A stretch of 64,000 nucleotides of DNA, taken from the NCBI GenBank assembly GCA_038213375.1, contig JBBQTB010000006.1, positions 1-64,000 on the forward strand, given 5' to 3'. Shown piece after piece: positions 32,806 through 42,436 of the stretch (position 1 is the stretch's first letter; every line of letters begins with the position of its first letter). The DNA is from JAAUTT01 sp038213375. GTDB taxonomy: Bacteria; Bacteroidota; Bacteroidia; Bacteroidales; JAAUTT01. The position numbers were made by a program, and so were the translations under genes. The notes below the pieces were generated by a model. That model saw only the letters and a list, made by a program, of their open reading frames with translations, made no database searches and had not been told where the DNA came from.

Positions 32806-32845
32806 CAATCGTTTCCGCAATCGTTTTCGGTTACGATTGCGGAAA
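32806..32845. promoter_or_regulatory. LacI-type operators upstream of susC
   Basis: The 12-base arms TTTCCGCAATCG (32812-32823) and CGATTGCGGAAA (32834-32845) form a perfect inverted repeat with a 10-base loop. Two overlapping LacI-type half patterns AATCGTTT occur at 32807-32814 and 32819-32826. They lie in the spacer between susC (leftward) and the LacI-family gene (rightward), where a regulator of both would bind. Confidence 0.6.
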
Positions 32846-33002
32846 ATTATATATGTTGCACAACATAAAAAGATTTTCGGCTTATGATGGGTTACTTGTG
32901 TTTAATATTAAATGGGTATTTATTATCAAGGCCTTATTATATCTATAAAATCAATGATTGTATTTATTTTTTTGTATTTTTATCGCAAAGGATAATTATC
33001 AC

Positions 33003-34022
33003 ATGCGACTTCATCAGGTAACCATAAAAGACATAGCAAAAATTCTCGGAATCTCCATTTCAACCGTTTCGAGAGCATTAAAAAGCCATCCTGATATTAG
33101 CGCTGTCACAAGAAATCAGGTAAAGGATTTAGCCCGAAAAATGCATTACGAGCCAAATGCTTTAGCTATGAATCTTCGTCGGAATAAAACAAATACACTC
33201 GGAGTTATCATTCCCGAAATTGTTCATCATTTTTTTTCGTCGGTAATCAGTGGTATAGAAGATATAGCTTATGATCGTGGATATAATGTAATGGTTTGCC
33301 AGAGCAATGAACTTTATGAACGTGAGGTTATAAATGCCAGGGCTCTGCTTGCAAACAGGGTTGACGGTGTCCTTATATCCGTTTCGAAGACAACACTTGA
33401 ATTTGATCATTTTCGAAATTTTTCAAATCAGGGAATACCAATGGTCTTTTTTGACCGGATTTGCCCTGAAATTATTTGCGACAGAGTGATTACCAATGAT
33501 GAAGGTGGCGCATTTCTCGCAACCGAACACTTAATTTCGATTGGCTGTAAAAAAATTGCCCATTTTTCCGCACCTCAAAATTTGTTGATCGGGCAGGGAA
33601 GAGTTGCTGGTTATCAGAGAGCGCTAAAGCAATATCAACGGGTATTTGATCAGGCTCTTGTTTTTCAATGCGATACAAGGGAATTAGCGCTCGAAAATAC
33701 AGAGCAGTTTTTGAAGGCGAATCCTGATGTAGATGGTATTTTCGCGGTGAATGATTCCACAGCAATAGCTACGATACAGGCAATTCAAAAAATGGGTAAA
33801 AACGTGCCATTTGATATTTCTGTCATTGGTTTTGGCGATGGCCCAAATGCCTTAATAGCTTGTCCATCATTAAGCACCGTAGAGCAAAAAGGATATGAGA
33901 TGGGTTCGGAAGCAATCAAATTACTGATACACAAGATTGAAATTGAATCGCCTGCTGATAGTTATCAGACCAAAGTACTTACTCCAACATTAATAGCACG
34001 TGAGTCTACGAAATGGAAATAA
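33003..34022 (+). CDS. LacI-family transcriptional regulator of the starch locus
   Basis: This 339-residue regulator has an N-terminal LacI HTH (about 4-55: VTIKDIAKILGISISTVSRA, then LKSHPDIS) and the hinge helix region NALAMNLRRNKT. A periplasmic-binding-like sensor domain (about 60-335) follows, with DGVLISVSK, VDGIFAVNDSTA and DISVIGFGDGPNA. It sits between the surface (sus) and intracellular (maltose) halves of the locus, with operator-like sequences on both sides, so it probably controls both. The ligand may be maltose or glucose. The ATG at 33003 starts the HTH. Confidence 0.92.
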   Translation: MRLHQVTIKDIAKILGISISTVSRALKSHPDISAVTRNQVKDLARKMHYEPNALAMNLRRNKTNTLGVIIPEIVHHFFSSVISGIEDIAYDRGYNVMVCQSNELYEREVINARALLANRVDGVLISVSKTTLEFDHFRNFSNQGIPMVFFDRICPEIICDRVITNDEGGAFLATEHLISIGCKKIAHFSAPQNLLIGQGRVAGYQRALKQYQRVFDQALVFQCDTRELALENTEQFLKANPDVDGIFAVNDSTAIATIQAIQKMGKNVPFDISVIGFGDGPNALIACPSLSTVEQKGYEMGSEAIKLLIHKIEIESPADSYQTKVLTPTLIARESTKWK

Positions 34023-34031
34023 AACACTCCG

Positions 34032-34043
34032 CAAACGTTTGCA
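34032..34043. promoter_or_regulatory. Perfect LacI/CcpA-type operator palindrome
   Basis: GCAAACGTTTGC is a perfect 12-bp palindrome with the central CG and AA-n-TT pattern of LacI-family operators. It lies 10 nt after the regulator gene's stop and upstream of the transporter operon. It is probably the site through which the regulator controls the rightward operon. Confidence 0.65.
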
Positions 34044-34580
34044 ATTTGATATTCTGAAAGTTATATGAAAATATTTCAAAAAATTCTTGCTTTTTACAAC
34101 AATTGTTGTTTATATTTGCATTGTTAATCTCTTTTAGGTACAAGTCTGTTTATTTGTCGTAAAATAACCAGGGCACTTTTTGTTCGCTCTGGCTGATATG
34201 ATTGCAGTTTATATGCTGCAGTCTTTCTAATATCTATCTTGAAAAATATTTATTATTAAATCACGGTGTTTTCGGTTTGTTCCGGACGCAAAATAATAAT
34301 TTGTTATTCATAATTGCTAAGTAATTATAGTTTACGAAGTTAATTATGATTGATATTAAAATTTTAAGTTCTGTAAGGGCAAAAAATATCAGCCAAGCCT
34401 AACGGGCAGGGTAAAAGAAACGATAACGAATTTAGGCCTGAAAGGTCGAAATATTACTCACTTTCAGTGCTTGATCTTGGATTTGTTTGATAACCCGACG
34501 CTTCGCACCGGGTTGGTATATATCGCACTTTCAGTGCTTTTTTAAGTGTGTAAAGTAGAAATAATAACTATACCTATACG
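34044..34580. other. Leader region of the maltose operon with small repeats
   Basis: No gene is seen. A direct repeat of ACTTTCAGTGCTT occurs at about 34459-34471 and 34531-34543, each holding a CACT-TTC-AGTG stem. Between them lies an inverted repeat AACCCG/CGGGTT (about 34493-34515). The promoter of the transporter operon should be here, but I cannot place it with confidence. The hairpins may shape a long 5' leader. Confidence 0.4.
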
Positions 34581-35909
34581 ATGAAGAAATATCCAATACT
34601 ATCTTTCTGGCAAATTTTTAATATGAGCTTTGGGTTTATGGGAGTTCAAATCGGTTATTCATTGCAGAATGGTAATACAAGCCGGATTTTATCTGCATTG
34701 GGAGCTAACGTAGAGCACCTTAGCTACTTTTGGTTAGCTGCCCCATTAGCAGGGTTAATTGTTCAACCCATCATTGGACTTTCAAGCGATAAAACCTGGA
34801 CTCGCCTTGGGCGTCGGATACCATTTATCCTTGGTGGGGCCATTGTTTCAGCATTGGCCATGTTTTTTATGCCCAATTCGGAGTTCTTCGCTTATCTGGT
34901 TCCACCATTGTTTTTCGGGGCTTTTATGCTTTTGTTTATGGATACATCGTTTAATGTGACGATGCAACCTTTTCGAGCATTGGTGGGCGATATGGTTTCG
35001 GAAGAACAGCGAAACATCGGTTATTCCATACAGAGTTTTTTAATTAATGCCGGGGCCGTGATTGGATCAATGCTGCCGTTTGTATTAACCTGGTTGGGTG
35101 TATCTAACATACCTGCTCCCGGAGAAAAAGTTGCATCGACTGTTATCTGGTCGTTTTATTTTGGTGGAGGGGCTTTATTATTAACCGTTTTATGGACTAG
35201 TTTTAGAACTCGAGAGTATCCACCTGCTGAATATTCACAGTACCATCAAATTACGGAAGCGGAAAAATCAAAGAAGTCTTTTTTATCGCTTCTTAAAAAT
35301 ATTCCGGTTACTATGTGGCGATTATCTGTAGTTCAGTTTTTTTCGTGGTTTGCCCTATTCATGATGTGGGTTTTTACAACCTCTGGTGTGGCGCAAAATG
35401 TTTGGCATACTCTTCCGGGAGATTCTACCTCGGCAGCATATAACGAAGCGGGAAACTGGGTTGGAGTGATCTTTGCCGGTTATAGTTTGTTTGGTGCTCT
35501 TTTTTCCGTAGTTATGGCAAGGTTAGCTAATAAATTCGGACGAAAAAAGGTATATATGCTTTCGTTAATTGCCGGAGGAATTGGCTTATTTTCTATGATT
35601 TTCATCCAAAACCAATACGGGTTAATAATTTCCATGGTGGGCGTTGGTATCGCTTGGGCAGCTATTTTAGCCATGCCATATGCTATTCTTTCAGCTGCTT
35701 TGCCGGCCAGTAAAATGGGTGTTTACATGGGAATATTTAATGCTACCATAACCATTCCTCAAATAGCGGCCGGATTACTTGGAGGTGTCATTCTTACTCT
35801 GGTTGGCGGGAAAGCAATTTTAATGCTTGGCATTGCTGGTTTGGCAATGATTTTAGCCGGTATATCGGTTGTTTTTGTTAAAGAATACACACACTCTTCA
35901 AAACCATAA
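34581..35909 (+). CDS. MFS maltose/oligosaccharide transporter
   Basis: This 442-residue inner-membrane transporter has 12 predicted helices. It carries features of the SLC45-like bacterial maltose permeases: MSFGFMGVQIGYSLQNGN at the start, the loop WLAAPLAGLIVQPIIGLSSD, and RLGRRIPFILGG between helices 2 and 3. It lies directly before beta-phosphoglucomutase and maltose phosphorylase, so maltose is the likely cargo. It moves disaccharide from periplasm to cytoplasm, probably with protons. The spacing to the next gene is 2 nt. Confidence 0.9.
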   Translation: MKKYPILSFWQIFNMSFGFMGVQIGYSLQNGNTSRILSALGANVEHLSYFWLAAPLAGLIVQPIIGLSSDKTWTRLGRRIPFILGGAIVSALAMFFMPNSEFFAYLVPPLFFGAFMLLFMDTSFNVTMQPFRALVGDMVSEEQRNIGYSIQSFLINAGAVIGSMLPFVLTWLGVSNIPAPGEKVASTVIWSFYFGGGALLLTVLWTSFRTREYPPAEYSQYHQITEAEKSKKSFLSLLKNIPVTMWRLSVVQFFSWFALFMMWVFTTSGVAQNVWHTLPGDSTSAAYNEAGNWVGVIFAGYSLFGALFSVVMARLANKFGRKKVYMLSLIAGGIGLFSMIFIQNQYGLIISMVGVGIAWAAILAMPYAILSAALPASKMGVYMGIFNATITIPQIAAGLLGGVILTLVGGKAILMLGIAGLAMILAGISVVFVKEYTHSSKP

Positions 35910-35911
35910 TA

Positions 35912-36568
35912 ATGGATATAAAAGCTTGCATATTCGATCTGGATGGGGTGATTGTTGACACGGCAAAGTATCATTTTATTGCTTGGCGTGAAATTGCCCG
36001 AGACCTTGGTTTTGAATTTACTGAAGAGCACAACGAAAAATTAAAAGGAGTATCGCGAATGCGCTCTCTCGAAATTTTACTTGAAATTGGCGGCATCATT
36101 TTGGATGATCCTGCGAAAGAAATTCTTGCCGACAGAAAAAATAAAGATTATCTGAAATACGTGCTTCAAATGACTCCCGCGGATATATTGCCGGGATCAA
36201 AAGAATTTCTGCTTGAATTAAAAAAGTTAGGAATTAAAATTGCTCTGGGCTCAGCAAGTAAGAATGCAATGACTATTCTCGATCGTCTTAAAATAACATA
36301 TCTGTTTGATACTGTTGTTGATGGAACAAAGGTATTCAAAGCCAAACCCGACCCTGAGATTTTCCTGAAAGGAGCGGAGGAACTAAATGTATCTCCGGCA
36401 AACTGCATTGTTTTTGAAGATGCTGAAGCTGGTATAGAGGCAGCCTTAGCTGCTGGAATAAAATGCGTTGGTATTGGAAGTTCCGAAGTCCTCTGGAGAG
36501 CAAACTGGATAATACGCGGGTTCCAAAATTTCTCATTTACAAAACTTAATGATCTTATTAAGTCATGA
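35912..36568 (+). CDS. pgmB: Beta-phosphoglucomutase
   Basis: This enzyme converts beta-glucose 1-phosphate, the product of maltose phosphorylase, to glucose 6-phosphate. The 218-residue HAD protein has the motif FDLDGVIVDTAKYHF (8-22) with both aspartates, KLKGVSRMRSLEILL (cap, about 47-61, with the substrate-binding Arg), GSASKNA (near 113), KPDPEIFLKGAE and FEDAEAGIEAA (near 168). All are diagnostic of PgmB. Its stop overlaps the start of the phosphorylase gene by 4 nt. Confidence 0.95.
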   Translation: MDIKACIFDLDGVIVDTAKYHFIAWREIARDLGFEFTEEHNEKLKGVSRMRSLEILLEIGGIILDDPAKEILADRKNKDYLKYVLQMTPADILPGSKEFLLELKKLGIKIALGSASKNAMTILDRLKITYLFDTVVDGTKVFKAKPDPEIFLKGAEELNVSPANCIVFEDAEAGIEAALAAGIKCVGIGSSEVLWRANWIIRGFQNFSFTKLNDLIKS

Positions 36569-38931
36569 ACAAATATTTAAAAAATAACGACTGGTCTATT
36601 GTTGAGGAAGGCTTTGATCCCAAAAATCATAAAGCTTCCGAAAGTATTTTCAGTATTGGCAATGGCCACATGGGGCAGCGTGCAAACTTCGAAGAACGAT
36701 ATACTGGTAAAATGCTTCAGGGAAGTTATGTGGCCGGTATTTATTATCCAGATAAAACCCGTGTTGGCTGGTGGAAAAATGGTTATCCGGAATATTTTGC
36801 CAAAGTGCTCAACTCACCGAATTGGATAGGAATTGATATACAGGTGAATCTCGAGCATCTTGATCTTGCAAAATGCAAAACCGAGTATTTCCGTCGCGAA
36901 CTGAACATGAAAGAGGGATATCTCTTTCGAAGTTTTATCGCTAACTTTTCAAATGGGAATAAAGTTAAAATTGAATCAATCCGTTTTCTAAGTCTTGCCA
37001 ATCCTGAGTTTGGTATTATTAAATATTCGGTTACAGCACTGAATTTTACAGGCGAAATATTATTGACACCGTATATTGATGGCGATGTTAAAAATGAAGA
37101 TTCCAATTACAACGAAAAATTTTGGAATGTTCTCGATACAGAATCCATTGAGGGTGAAGGTTACCTGTTATGTCAAACAAAAAAACTTGACTTTAGGGTA
37201 GGTTTTGGAATGAAATACAAGATTGAGCATAATGGTGAAGTATTCGCTGAAATACCAACTCTCATTAAAGGACCGAAATATACGGGTAACATCGTAAAGG
37301 TTGACGTGAATGAGGGGGATACCGTAACTATTTTAAAATATGTAGCTGTGTTAACCTCACTGGATCATCCGGTTGATCAACTTTTGAAGCTAACGCAAAA
37401 ATCGACAAAAAAGGCATATGACATAGGCTTTGATAAGCTGTTTGAAGATCACAAAACGAAATGGGCGTTTACATGGGAACACAGCGATATTCAAATAAAA
37501 GGAGATATTGAAGCTCAACAGGGAATTCGGTTTAATATATTTCATCTAAATCAAACTTATACCGGAGACGATGAACGTTTTAATATAGGACCAAAAGGAT
37601 TTACCGGCGAAAAATATGGAGGAGGCACTTATTGGGATACCGAAGCTTACTGCATACCTTTCTTTCTGTCGACCTCATCGCCAAATGTAACTCGTAATTT
37701 ATTAAAATACAGGCATAAACAGCTTTTAAAAGCCATTGAAAATGCTCAAAAACTTGGATTTTCCAATGGTGCTGCATTGTATCCAATGGTTACAATGAAC
37801 GGCGAAGAATGCCATAACGAGTGGGAAATTACTTTTGAGGAAATTCACAGGAATGGAGCTATCGCGTTTGCCATTTATAACTATGTGAGGCATACCGGTG
37901 ATGAAAATTATTTGACCGACTTTGGTTTGGAGGTACTTATTGCTATTTCCCGTTTCTGGAGTCAGCGTGTAAATTTCTCGAAAGAAAAAAATAAATATGT
38001 TCTGTTGGGTGTAACCGGTCCAAATGAATACGAAAACAACGTAAACAACAACTGGTACACCAATACCATTGCCAAATGGTGTCTGGAATATACTTATCAG
38101 TCCATCGAAAAAGTTAAAAAGATGAACCCGAAAAGATTTAATGAGATTATTTCCGGGAATTCATTTAACGAATCTTTGGAGACGACCAAATGGAAAGAAA
38201 TAGCTGAAAATATGCACTTTCCATACGATCCCGTCTCAAAAGTTTTTCTTCAACAGGATGGTTATTTAGATAAGGAACAGATACTGGCTGCAGACCTTGA
38301 TCCAGCGCAACGACCAATTAACCAGATTTGGTCGTGGGATCGGATTCTACGTTCGTGTTTTATCAAGCAGGCTGATGTACTTCAGGGTATTTACCTGTTT
38401 GAAGAAAATTATAATTTTGATACCATCCGTCGCCATTTCAATTTTTATGAATCGCGCACTGTTCATGAATCGTCTTTATCGCCATGTGTTCACACCATTT
38501 TGGCTGCCCGTATTGGAAATATGCCAAAAGCTTACGAATTTTATTTGCGGACCTCTCGCCTCGATTTGGATGATTATAATCGTGAAGTGGCAGAAGGGTT
38601 GCATATTACAAGTATGGCTGGCACATGGATGTCTATTGTGGAAGGGTTTGGTGGTAAGCGGGTTCTCGATGGTAAACTTTGCTTTTATCCCTTAATTCCG
38701 GATAAATGGGAGGAATACTCATTTAAAATAATATTCCGTGGAGTAAATTTGGTGGTAACTGTCAATAAAAAACATATAAACTTGCTTGCCGAAGGAGGAT
38801 TAATTAAACTTAATATCTATGGTGAAGATATTGAATTGAACTCAGGACAGACTAAGCAAATTGTGACCAAAAATACAAGAGAAGCATCAGATAGCTTTTC
38901 ACAGAAGCAATTTAATAATCTTACGTATTAA
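36565..38931 (+). CDS. GH65 maltose phosphorylase
   Basis: This cytoplasmic enzyme cuts maltose with phosphate to glucose and beta-glucose 1-phosphate. The 788-residue protein has the GH65 N-terminal beta-sandwich (about 1-270), the (alpha/alpha)6 barrel (about 330-690) with catalytic Glu near 487 in TGPNEYENN, and the phosphate-binding SSLSPCVHTILAARIG. YWDTEAYCIPFFL is also conserved. Kojibiose or trehalose phosphorylase would look similar, but the starch locus and MFS maltose-type gene favour maltose. Confidence 0.92.
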   Translation: MNKYLKNNDWSIVEEGFDPKNHKASESIFSIGNGHMGQRANFEERYTGKMLQGSYVAGIYYPDKTRVGWWKNGYPEYFAKVLNSPNWIGIDIQVNLEHLDLAKCKTEYFRRELNMKEGYLFRSFIANFSNGNKVKIESIRFLSLANPEFGIIKYSVTALNFTGEILLTPYIDGDVKNEDSNYNEKFWNVLDTESIEGEGYLLCQTKKLDFRVGFGMKYKIEHNGEVFAEIPTLIKGPKYTGNIVKVDVNEGDTVTILKYVAVLTSLDHPVDQLLKLTQKSTKKAYDIGFDKLFEDHKTKWAFTWEHSDIQIKGDIEAQQGIRFNIFHLNQTYTGDDERFNIGPKGFTGEKYGGGTYWDTEAYCIPFFLSTSSPNVTRNLLKYRHKQLLKAIENAQKLGFSNGAALYPMVTMNGEECHNEWEITFEEIHRNGAIAFAIYNYVRHTGDENYLTDFGLEVLIAISRFWSQRVNFSKEKNKYVLLGVTGPNEYENNVNNNWYTNTIAKWCLEYTYQSIEKVKKMNPKRFNEIISGNSFNESLETTKWKEIAENMHFPYDPVSKVFLQQDGYLDKEQILAADLDPAQRPINQIWSWDRILRSCFIKQADVLQGIYLFEENYNFDTIRRHFNFYESRTVHESSLSPCVHTILAARIGNMPKAYEFYLRTSRLDLDDYNREVAEGLHITSMAGTWMSIVEGFGGKRVLDGKLCFYPLIPDKWEEYSFKIIFRGVNLVVTVNKKHINLLAEGGLIKLNIYGEDIELNSGQTKQIVTKNTREASDSFSQKQFNNLTY

Positions 38932-39013
38932 ATTCCAAAATATATGTTTTTATCACTGGTCCTGGGCTCTTTTCTAGTTTCTTGCTCTAATTTTTCACTT
39001 TAAAATAAATAAA

Positions 39014-40879
39014 ATGAATTTTAAAAGTTTGATATTTTGCATTTTGCTCGCCTTTTTACAACAAACGGTTACTTTTGCTGGTGACAAAATTACTTTAAGT
39101 CGCATTGAACCAGGAAACTGGTGGGTGGGAATGAAAAATCCCGAACTTCAGCTTTTGGTTTATGGTGAAAATATTGGCCTCACTATCCCTAAAATTAATA
39201 TTCCGGGTGTAACCTTAAAAAGTATTATAAAGGTAGAGAATCGAAATTATTTGTTTTTAAACCTGATCATCTCCGGCGATGCTAAACCGGGGAACTATTC
39301 AATAGAATTTAGTAAGGACAATAAAGTTATGGTAAAACGTGACTTCCCTTTACTTCATCGTGAACCGGAATCATCAAATCGCAAAAGTTATAGTTCATCG
39401 GATGTGATTTATTTGTTGATGCCCGATCGGTTTTCGAATGGCAATCCGGCCAATGATTCCGTATCAGGAATGTTCGAAAAATCCAACCGCGCAAACCCCG
39501 GTGGTCGCCATGGTGGAGATATTCAGGGAATCATTAATCATCTTGATTATCTTCAAAATCTGGGCTTCACTTCATTGTGGAGCACTCCGTTAATGGAAGA
39601 TAACATGGAGAGCTATTCGTATCATACTTATGCCATTACCGACTATTATCGTATTGATCCCCGTTATGGCACCAATCAGGATTACAGGCGTTTGGCAGGT
39701 GAATTACACAAACGGTCGATGAAATTAATTATGGATGTAGTAACCAATCATTGTGGATTAAACTATTATTGGATGAAGGATTTACCAACCAAGGACTGGG
39801 TTCATCAGTTCAAGGAGTTCACCCGCTCCAACTATCAGATATCTACCACCTACGATCCGTATGCGTCGGAATATGATAAGAATATCAATTATAACGGCTG
39901 GTTTGATACCTCGATGCCCGATTTAAATCAAGACAATCCGCTTCTGCTTACCTATTTGATTCAAAACACAATTTGGTGGATCGAATATGCGGGACTAGAC
40001 GGGATTAGGATCGATACTTATCCATATAACAATCCAATCAAAGTAGCTCAATGGTCGAAATCGATCAGGAGCGAATATCCAAACATTAATATTGTTGGCG
40101 AATGCTGGGTACACACATCTCAAGAGATAGCCTATTGGCAAACAGGTGCAAAAAACTATGATGGCTACGATTCAGAACTTCCTACCGTAATGGATTTTAC
40201 ATTACATGATGCATATTCAAGTGCATTTAATGAGGAAGATGGCTGGTCCGGAGGAATGCGCAGGTTTTATAACCATTTCACGCAGGATTATATCTTTCCA
40301 AATCCTTTCAATTTGCTGGTGTTTACCGAAAACCACGATACGCAGCGCTTCAATGAGATAATCAACAATGATATCCGGAAGTATAAAATTGCCTATACAT
40401 TGTTATTTACGGTTCGTGGCATCCCTCAATTTTACTATGGCTCGGAAGTGATGATGGGTGGCAACAAAAATAAAGGTGATGGCGATATCAGGCGTGATTT
40501 TCCCGGAGGATGGCCGGGCGATCTGCATAACGCTTTTATTGCCTCGGGACGCACTTCATTGGAAAATGAGGCATACGATTTTATTAAGAAACTGTTAAAT
40601 TGGCGGAAAGAGAATCCCGTCATCCATTCCGGCAAAACCATGCAGTTTATTTCACAGGATAATTGTTATGTTTATTTCAGGTACAATAACGAAAAAACTG
40701 TGATGGTAGTTATTAATAATCATGATACAGAGCGCAGAAAACTCGACACCAAAAGGTTTGCCGAGCGGATGCAGGGATATAACTATGGATACGATATTGT
40801 TTCGGAGAAAAAAATCACCGACCTTTCAGTGATCGACATTGCTCCAAAAACTTCCATGATCATTGAATTAGGCAAATAA
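39014..40879 (+). CDS. GH13 neopullulanase/cyclomaltodextrinase (SusA-like)
   Basis: This 621-residue periplasmic enzyme has a signal peptide (about 1-22, ending TFAG). The N-terminal beta-sandwich of cyclomaltodextrinases (about 25-115: RIEPGNWWVGMKNPELQLLV) is typical of SusA. The GH13 barrel (about 125-540) follows, with catalytic Asp in GIRIDTYPY, Glu in IVGECWV and Asp in FTENHDTQR, and a C-terminal beta domain. It should cut imported maltodextrins to maltose and glucose in the periplasm. It follows the phosphorylase gene by 82 nt in the same operon. Confidence 0.94.
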   Translation: MNFKSLIFCILLAFLQQTVTFAGDKITLSRIEPGNWWVGMKNPELQLLVYGENIGLTIPKINIPGVTLKSIIKVENRNYLFLNLIISGDAKPGNYSIEFSKDNKVMVKRDFPLLHREPESSNRKSYSSSDVIYLLMPDRFSNGNPANDSVSGMFEKSNRANPGGRHGGDIQGIINHLDYLQNLGFTSLWSTPLMEDNMESYSYHTYAITDYYRIDPRYGTNQDYRRLAGELHKRSMKLIMDVVTNHCGLNYYWMKDLPTKDWVHQFKEFTRSNYQISTTYDPYASEYDKNINYNGWFDTSMPDLNQDNPLLLTYLIQNTIWWIEYAGLDGIRIDTYPYNNPIKVAQWSKSIRSEYPNINIVGECWVHTSQEIAYWQTGAKNYDGYDSELPTVMDFTLHDAYSSAFNEEDGWSGGMRRFYNHFTQDYIFPNPFNLLVFTENHDTQRFNEIINNDIRKYKIAYTLLFTVRGIPQFYYGSEVMMGGNKNKGDGDIRRDFPGGWPGDLHNAFIASGRTSLENEAYDFIKKLLNWRKENPVIHSGKTMQFISQDNCYVYFRYNNEKTVMVVINNHDTERRKLDTKRFAERMQGYNYGYDIVSEKKITDLSVIDIAPKTSMIIELGK

Positions 40880-40915
40880 TACGTAAAAATAGAAAAACCA
40901 CTTAACTTTAGTAAT

Positions 40916-42301
40916 ATGAATATTAAATCTATGCTTGTTTACCTCATCATTTTAATTGTATTTTTTCTTGTAATTGGGGTTGGGTATACCATAGCTCAAA
41001 CAAAACGGGTTACTGCTCCATTAAGGTCGGAAGTTAAACATGTTGACTGGAGTAAAAATGCTGTCATTTATGAAGTTAACATCCGTCAGTTTTCAAAGGA
41101 AGGAACGTTTAAGTCGTTCGAAAATGACCTGCCGCGCCTTAAAAAGCTTGGAATTGATATTCTTTGGATCATGCCTGTAACTCCCATTGGCGTAAAAAAC
41201 AGAAAAGAACCTTTGGGTAGTTATTATTCTGTAAAAGACTACAAAGGAATAAATCCGGATTTTGGAACAATGGATGATTTTAAGCACATGGTGAATTCTA
41301 TTCATAATTCAGGTATGAAAGTAATTGTCGATTGGGTTCCAAATCATACTTCGTGGGATAACGATTTGGTGAACACGCATCCTGAGTATTACATGAAGGA
41401 TTCTATTGGTAAGTTTGTTTCTGTCTTCGATTGGACTGATGTGATTCGACTCGATTATAAAAATCCTGAACTTCGCAATTACATGATTATTACCATGAAA
41501 TGGTGGATTAAAGAAACTGATATCGATGGATTTCGTTGCGATGTGGCTCATATGGTGCCTAACGATTTCTGGGATCAGCTAAGGCCCGAAATAGAAGCCG
41601 TGAAGCCGGTATTCATGCTTGCTGAAGCCGATATTCCCGAACAACACCTGAAAGGATTTGATATGTCGTACGATTGGAAGTTTTTTCATATCATGAACGA
41701 TATTGCAAAAGGGAAGAAAAATGCTAATGCTATCATAAAACATTTTAACTGGGTTGATTCCGTTTATCCCGGAAATTCTTATTTAATGGAATTTACAACA
41801 AATCATGACGAGAATTCATGGAATGGAACAGAATATGAGCGCTTGGGCCAAGGAGCTCAGACTTTTGCAGTTCTTACGACTACTCTGCAAGGTATGCCCT
41901 TGATTTACAACGGACAGGAATCAGGGTTTAACCGTCGTTTGAAATTTTTTGAAAAAGACAGTATCGATTGGGAAAATTATTCACTAACCTCTTTTTACCA
42001 AACCCTTATATCACTTAAAAAAAGAAATAAAGCGTTATGGAACGGAGAGGAGGGTGGCAAAATTCAACGGATATCAACCAATAGAGACACCTCTGTGTTT
42101 GCATTTGTGCGTAAAAAAAATACTCATAAAGTATTCGTTATATGTAATGTATCAGATAAGCCTAGGGAAATTAAATTTGACAATTCATTAATTTCCGGGA
42201 ATTATCTTGACGTTTTCACCAACGAGAAAAAACTGATTGATCCAAAATTTAAACTCACTCTGAAGCCTTGGCAATTTTTTGTTTTTGAAAAGATTGAATA
42301 G
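40916..42301 (+). CDS. GH13 alpha-amylase/glucosidase family protein
   Basis: This 461-residue protein has an N-terminal membrane segment (about 7-27), serving as signal peptide or anchor. The GH13 barrel is short: conserved VDWVPNHTSWD (near 140), catalytic Asp in GFRCDVAHM (near 203), Glu in MLAEADIPE (near 240) and Asp in FTTNHDENSW (near 300). A beta C-terminal domain closes it. No accessory starch-binding domain is present. It likely acts in the periplasm on short maltodextrins with the SusA-like enzyme. It is the last gene of the operon. Confidence 0.93.
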   Translation: MNIKSMLVYLIILIVFFLVIGVGYTIAQTKRVTAPLRSEVKHVDWSKNAVIYEVNIRQFSKEGTFKSFENDLPRLKKLGIDILWIMPVTPIGVKNRKEPLGSYYSVKDYKGINPDFGTMDDFKHMVNSIHNSGMKVIVDWVPNHTSWDNDLVNTHPEYYMKDSIGKFVSVFDWTDVIRLDYKNPELRNYMIITMKWWIKETDIDGFRCDVAHMVPNDFWDQLRPEIEAVKPVFMLAEADIPEQHLKGFDMSYDWKFFHIMNDIAKGKKNANAIIKHFNWVDSVYPGNSYLMEFTTNHDENSWNGTEYERLGQGAQTFAVLTTTLQGMPLIYNGQESGFNRRLKFFEKDSIDWENYSLTSFYQTLISLKKRNKALWNGEEGGKIQRISTNRDTSVFAFVRKKNTHKVFVICNVSDKPREIKFDNSLISGNYLDVFTNEKKLIDPKFKLTLKPWQFFVFEKIE

Positions 42302-42364
42302 GATTATGATTGCTGGTTCATCATAAATAAAAAAATATATTCAGATAAAAAAGTCTTCAATTTA

Positions 42365-42396
42365 TTTGGAATAAATCTAAATAGCGTTTATCTTTG
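42365..42396 (+). promoter_or_regulatory. Predicted sodB promoter
   Basis: TTTG (42365-42368), 20 nt, then TATCTTTG (42389-42396) matches the Bacteroidetes primary-sigma consensus well, 40 nt upstream of the sodB ATG. Confidence 0.7.
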
Positions 42397-42436
42397 CATA
42401 AGAAATTTGATTTTGTAAACGATATAAACAAACAAT

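Noticed and set aside
34044..34580. Riboswitch in the long leader of the maltose operon
   Set aside because: Only short direct and inverted repeats are visible; no known riboswitch core could be matched.
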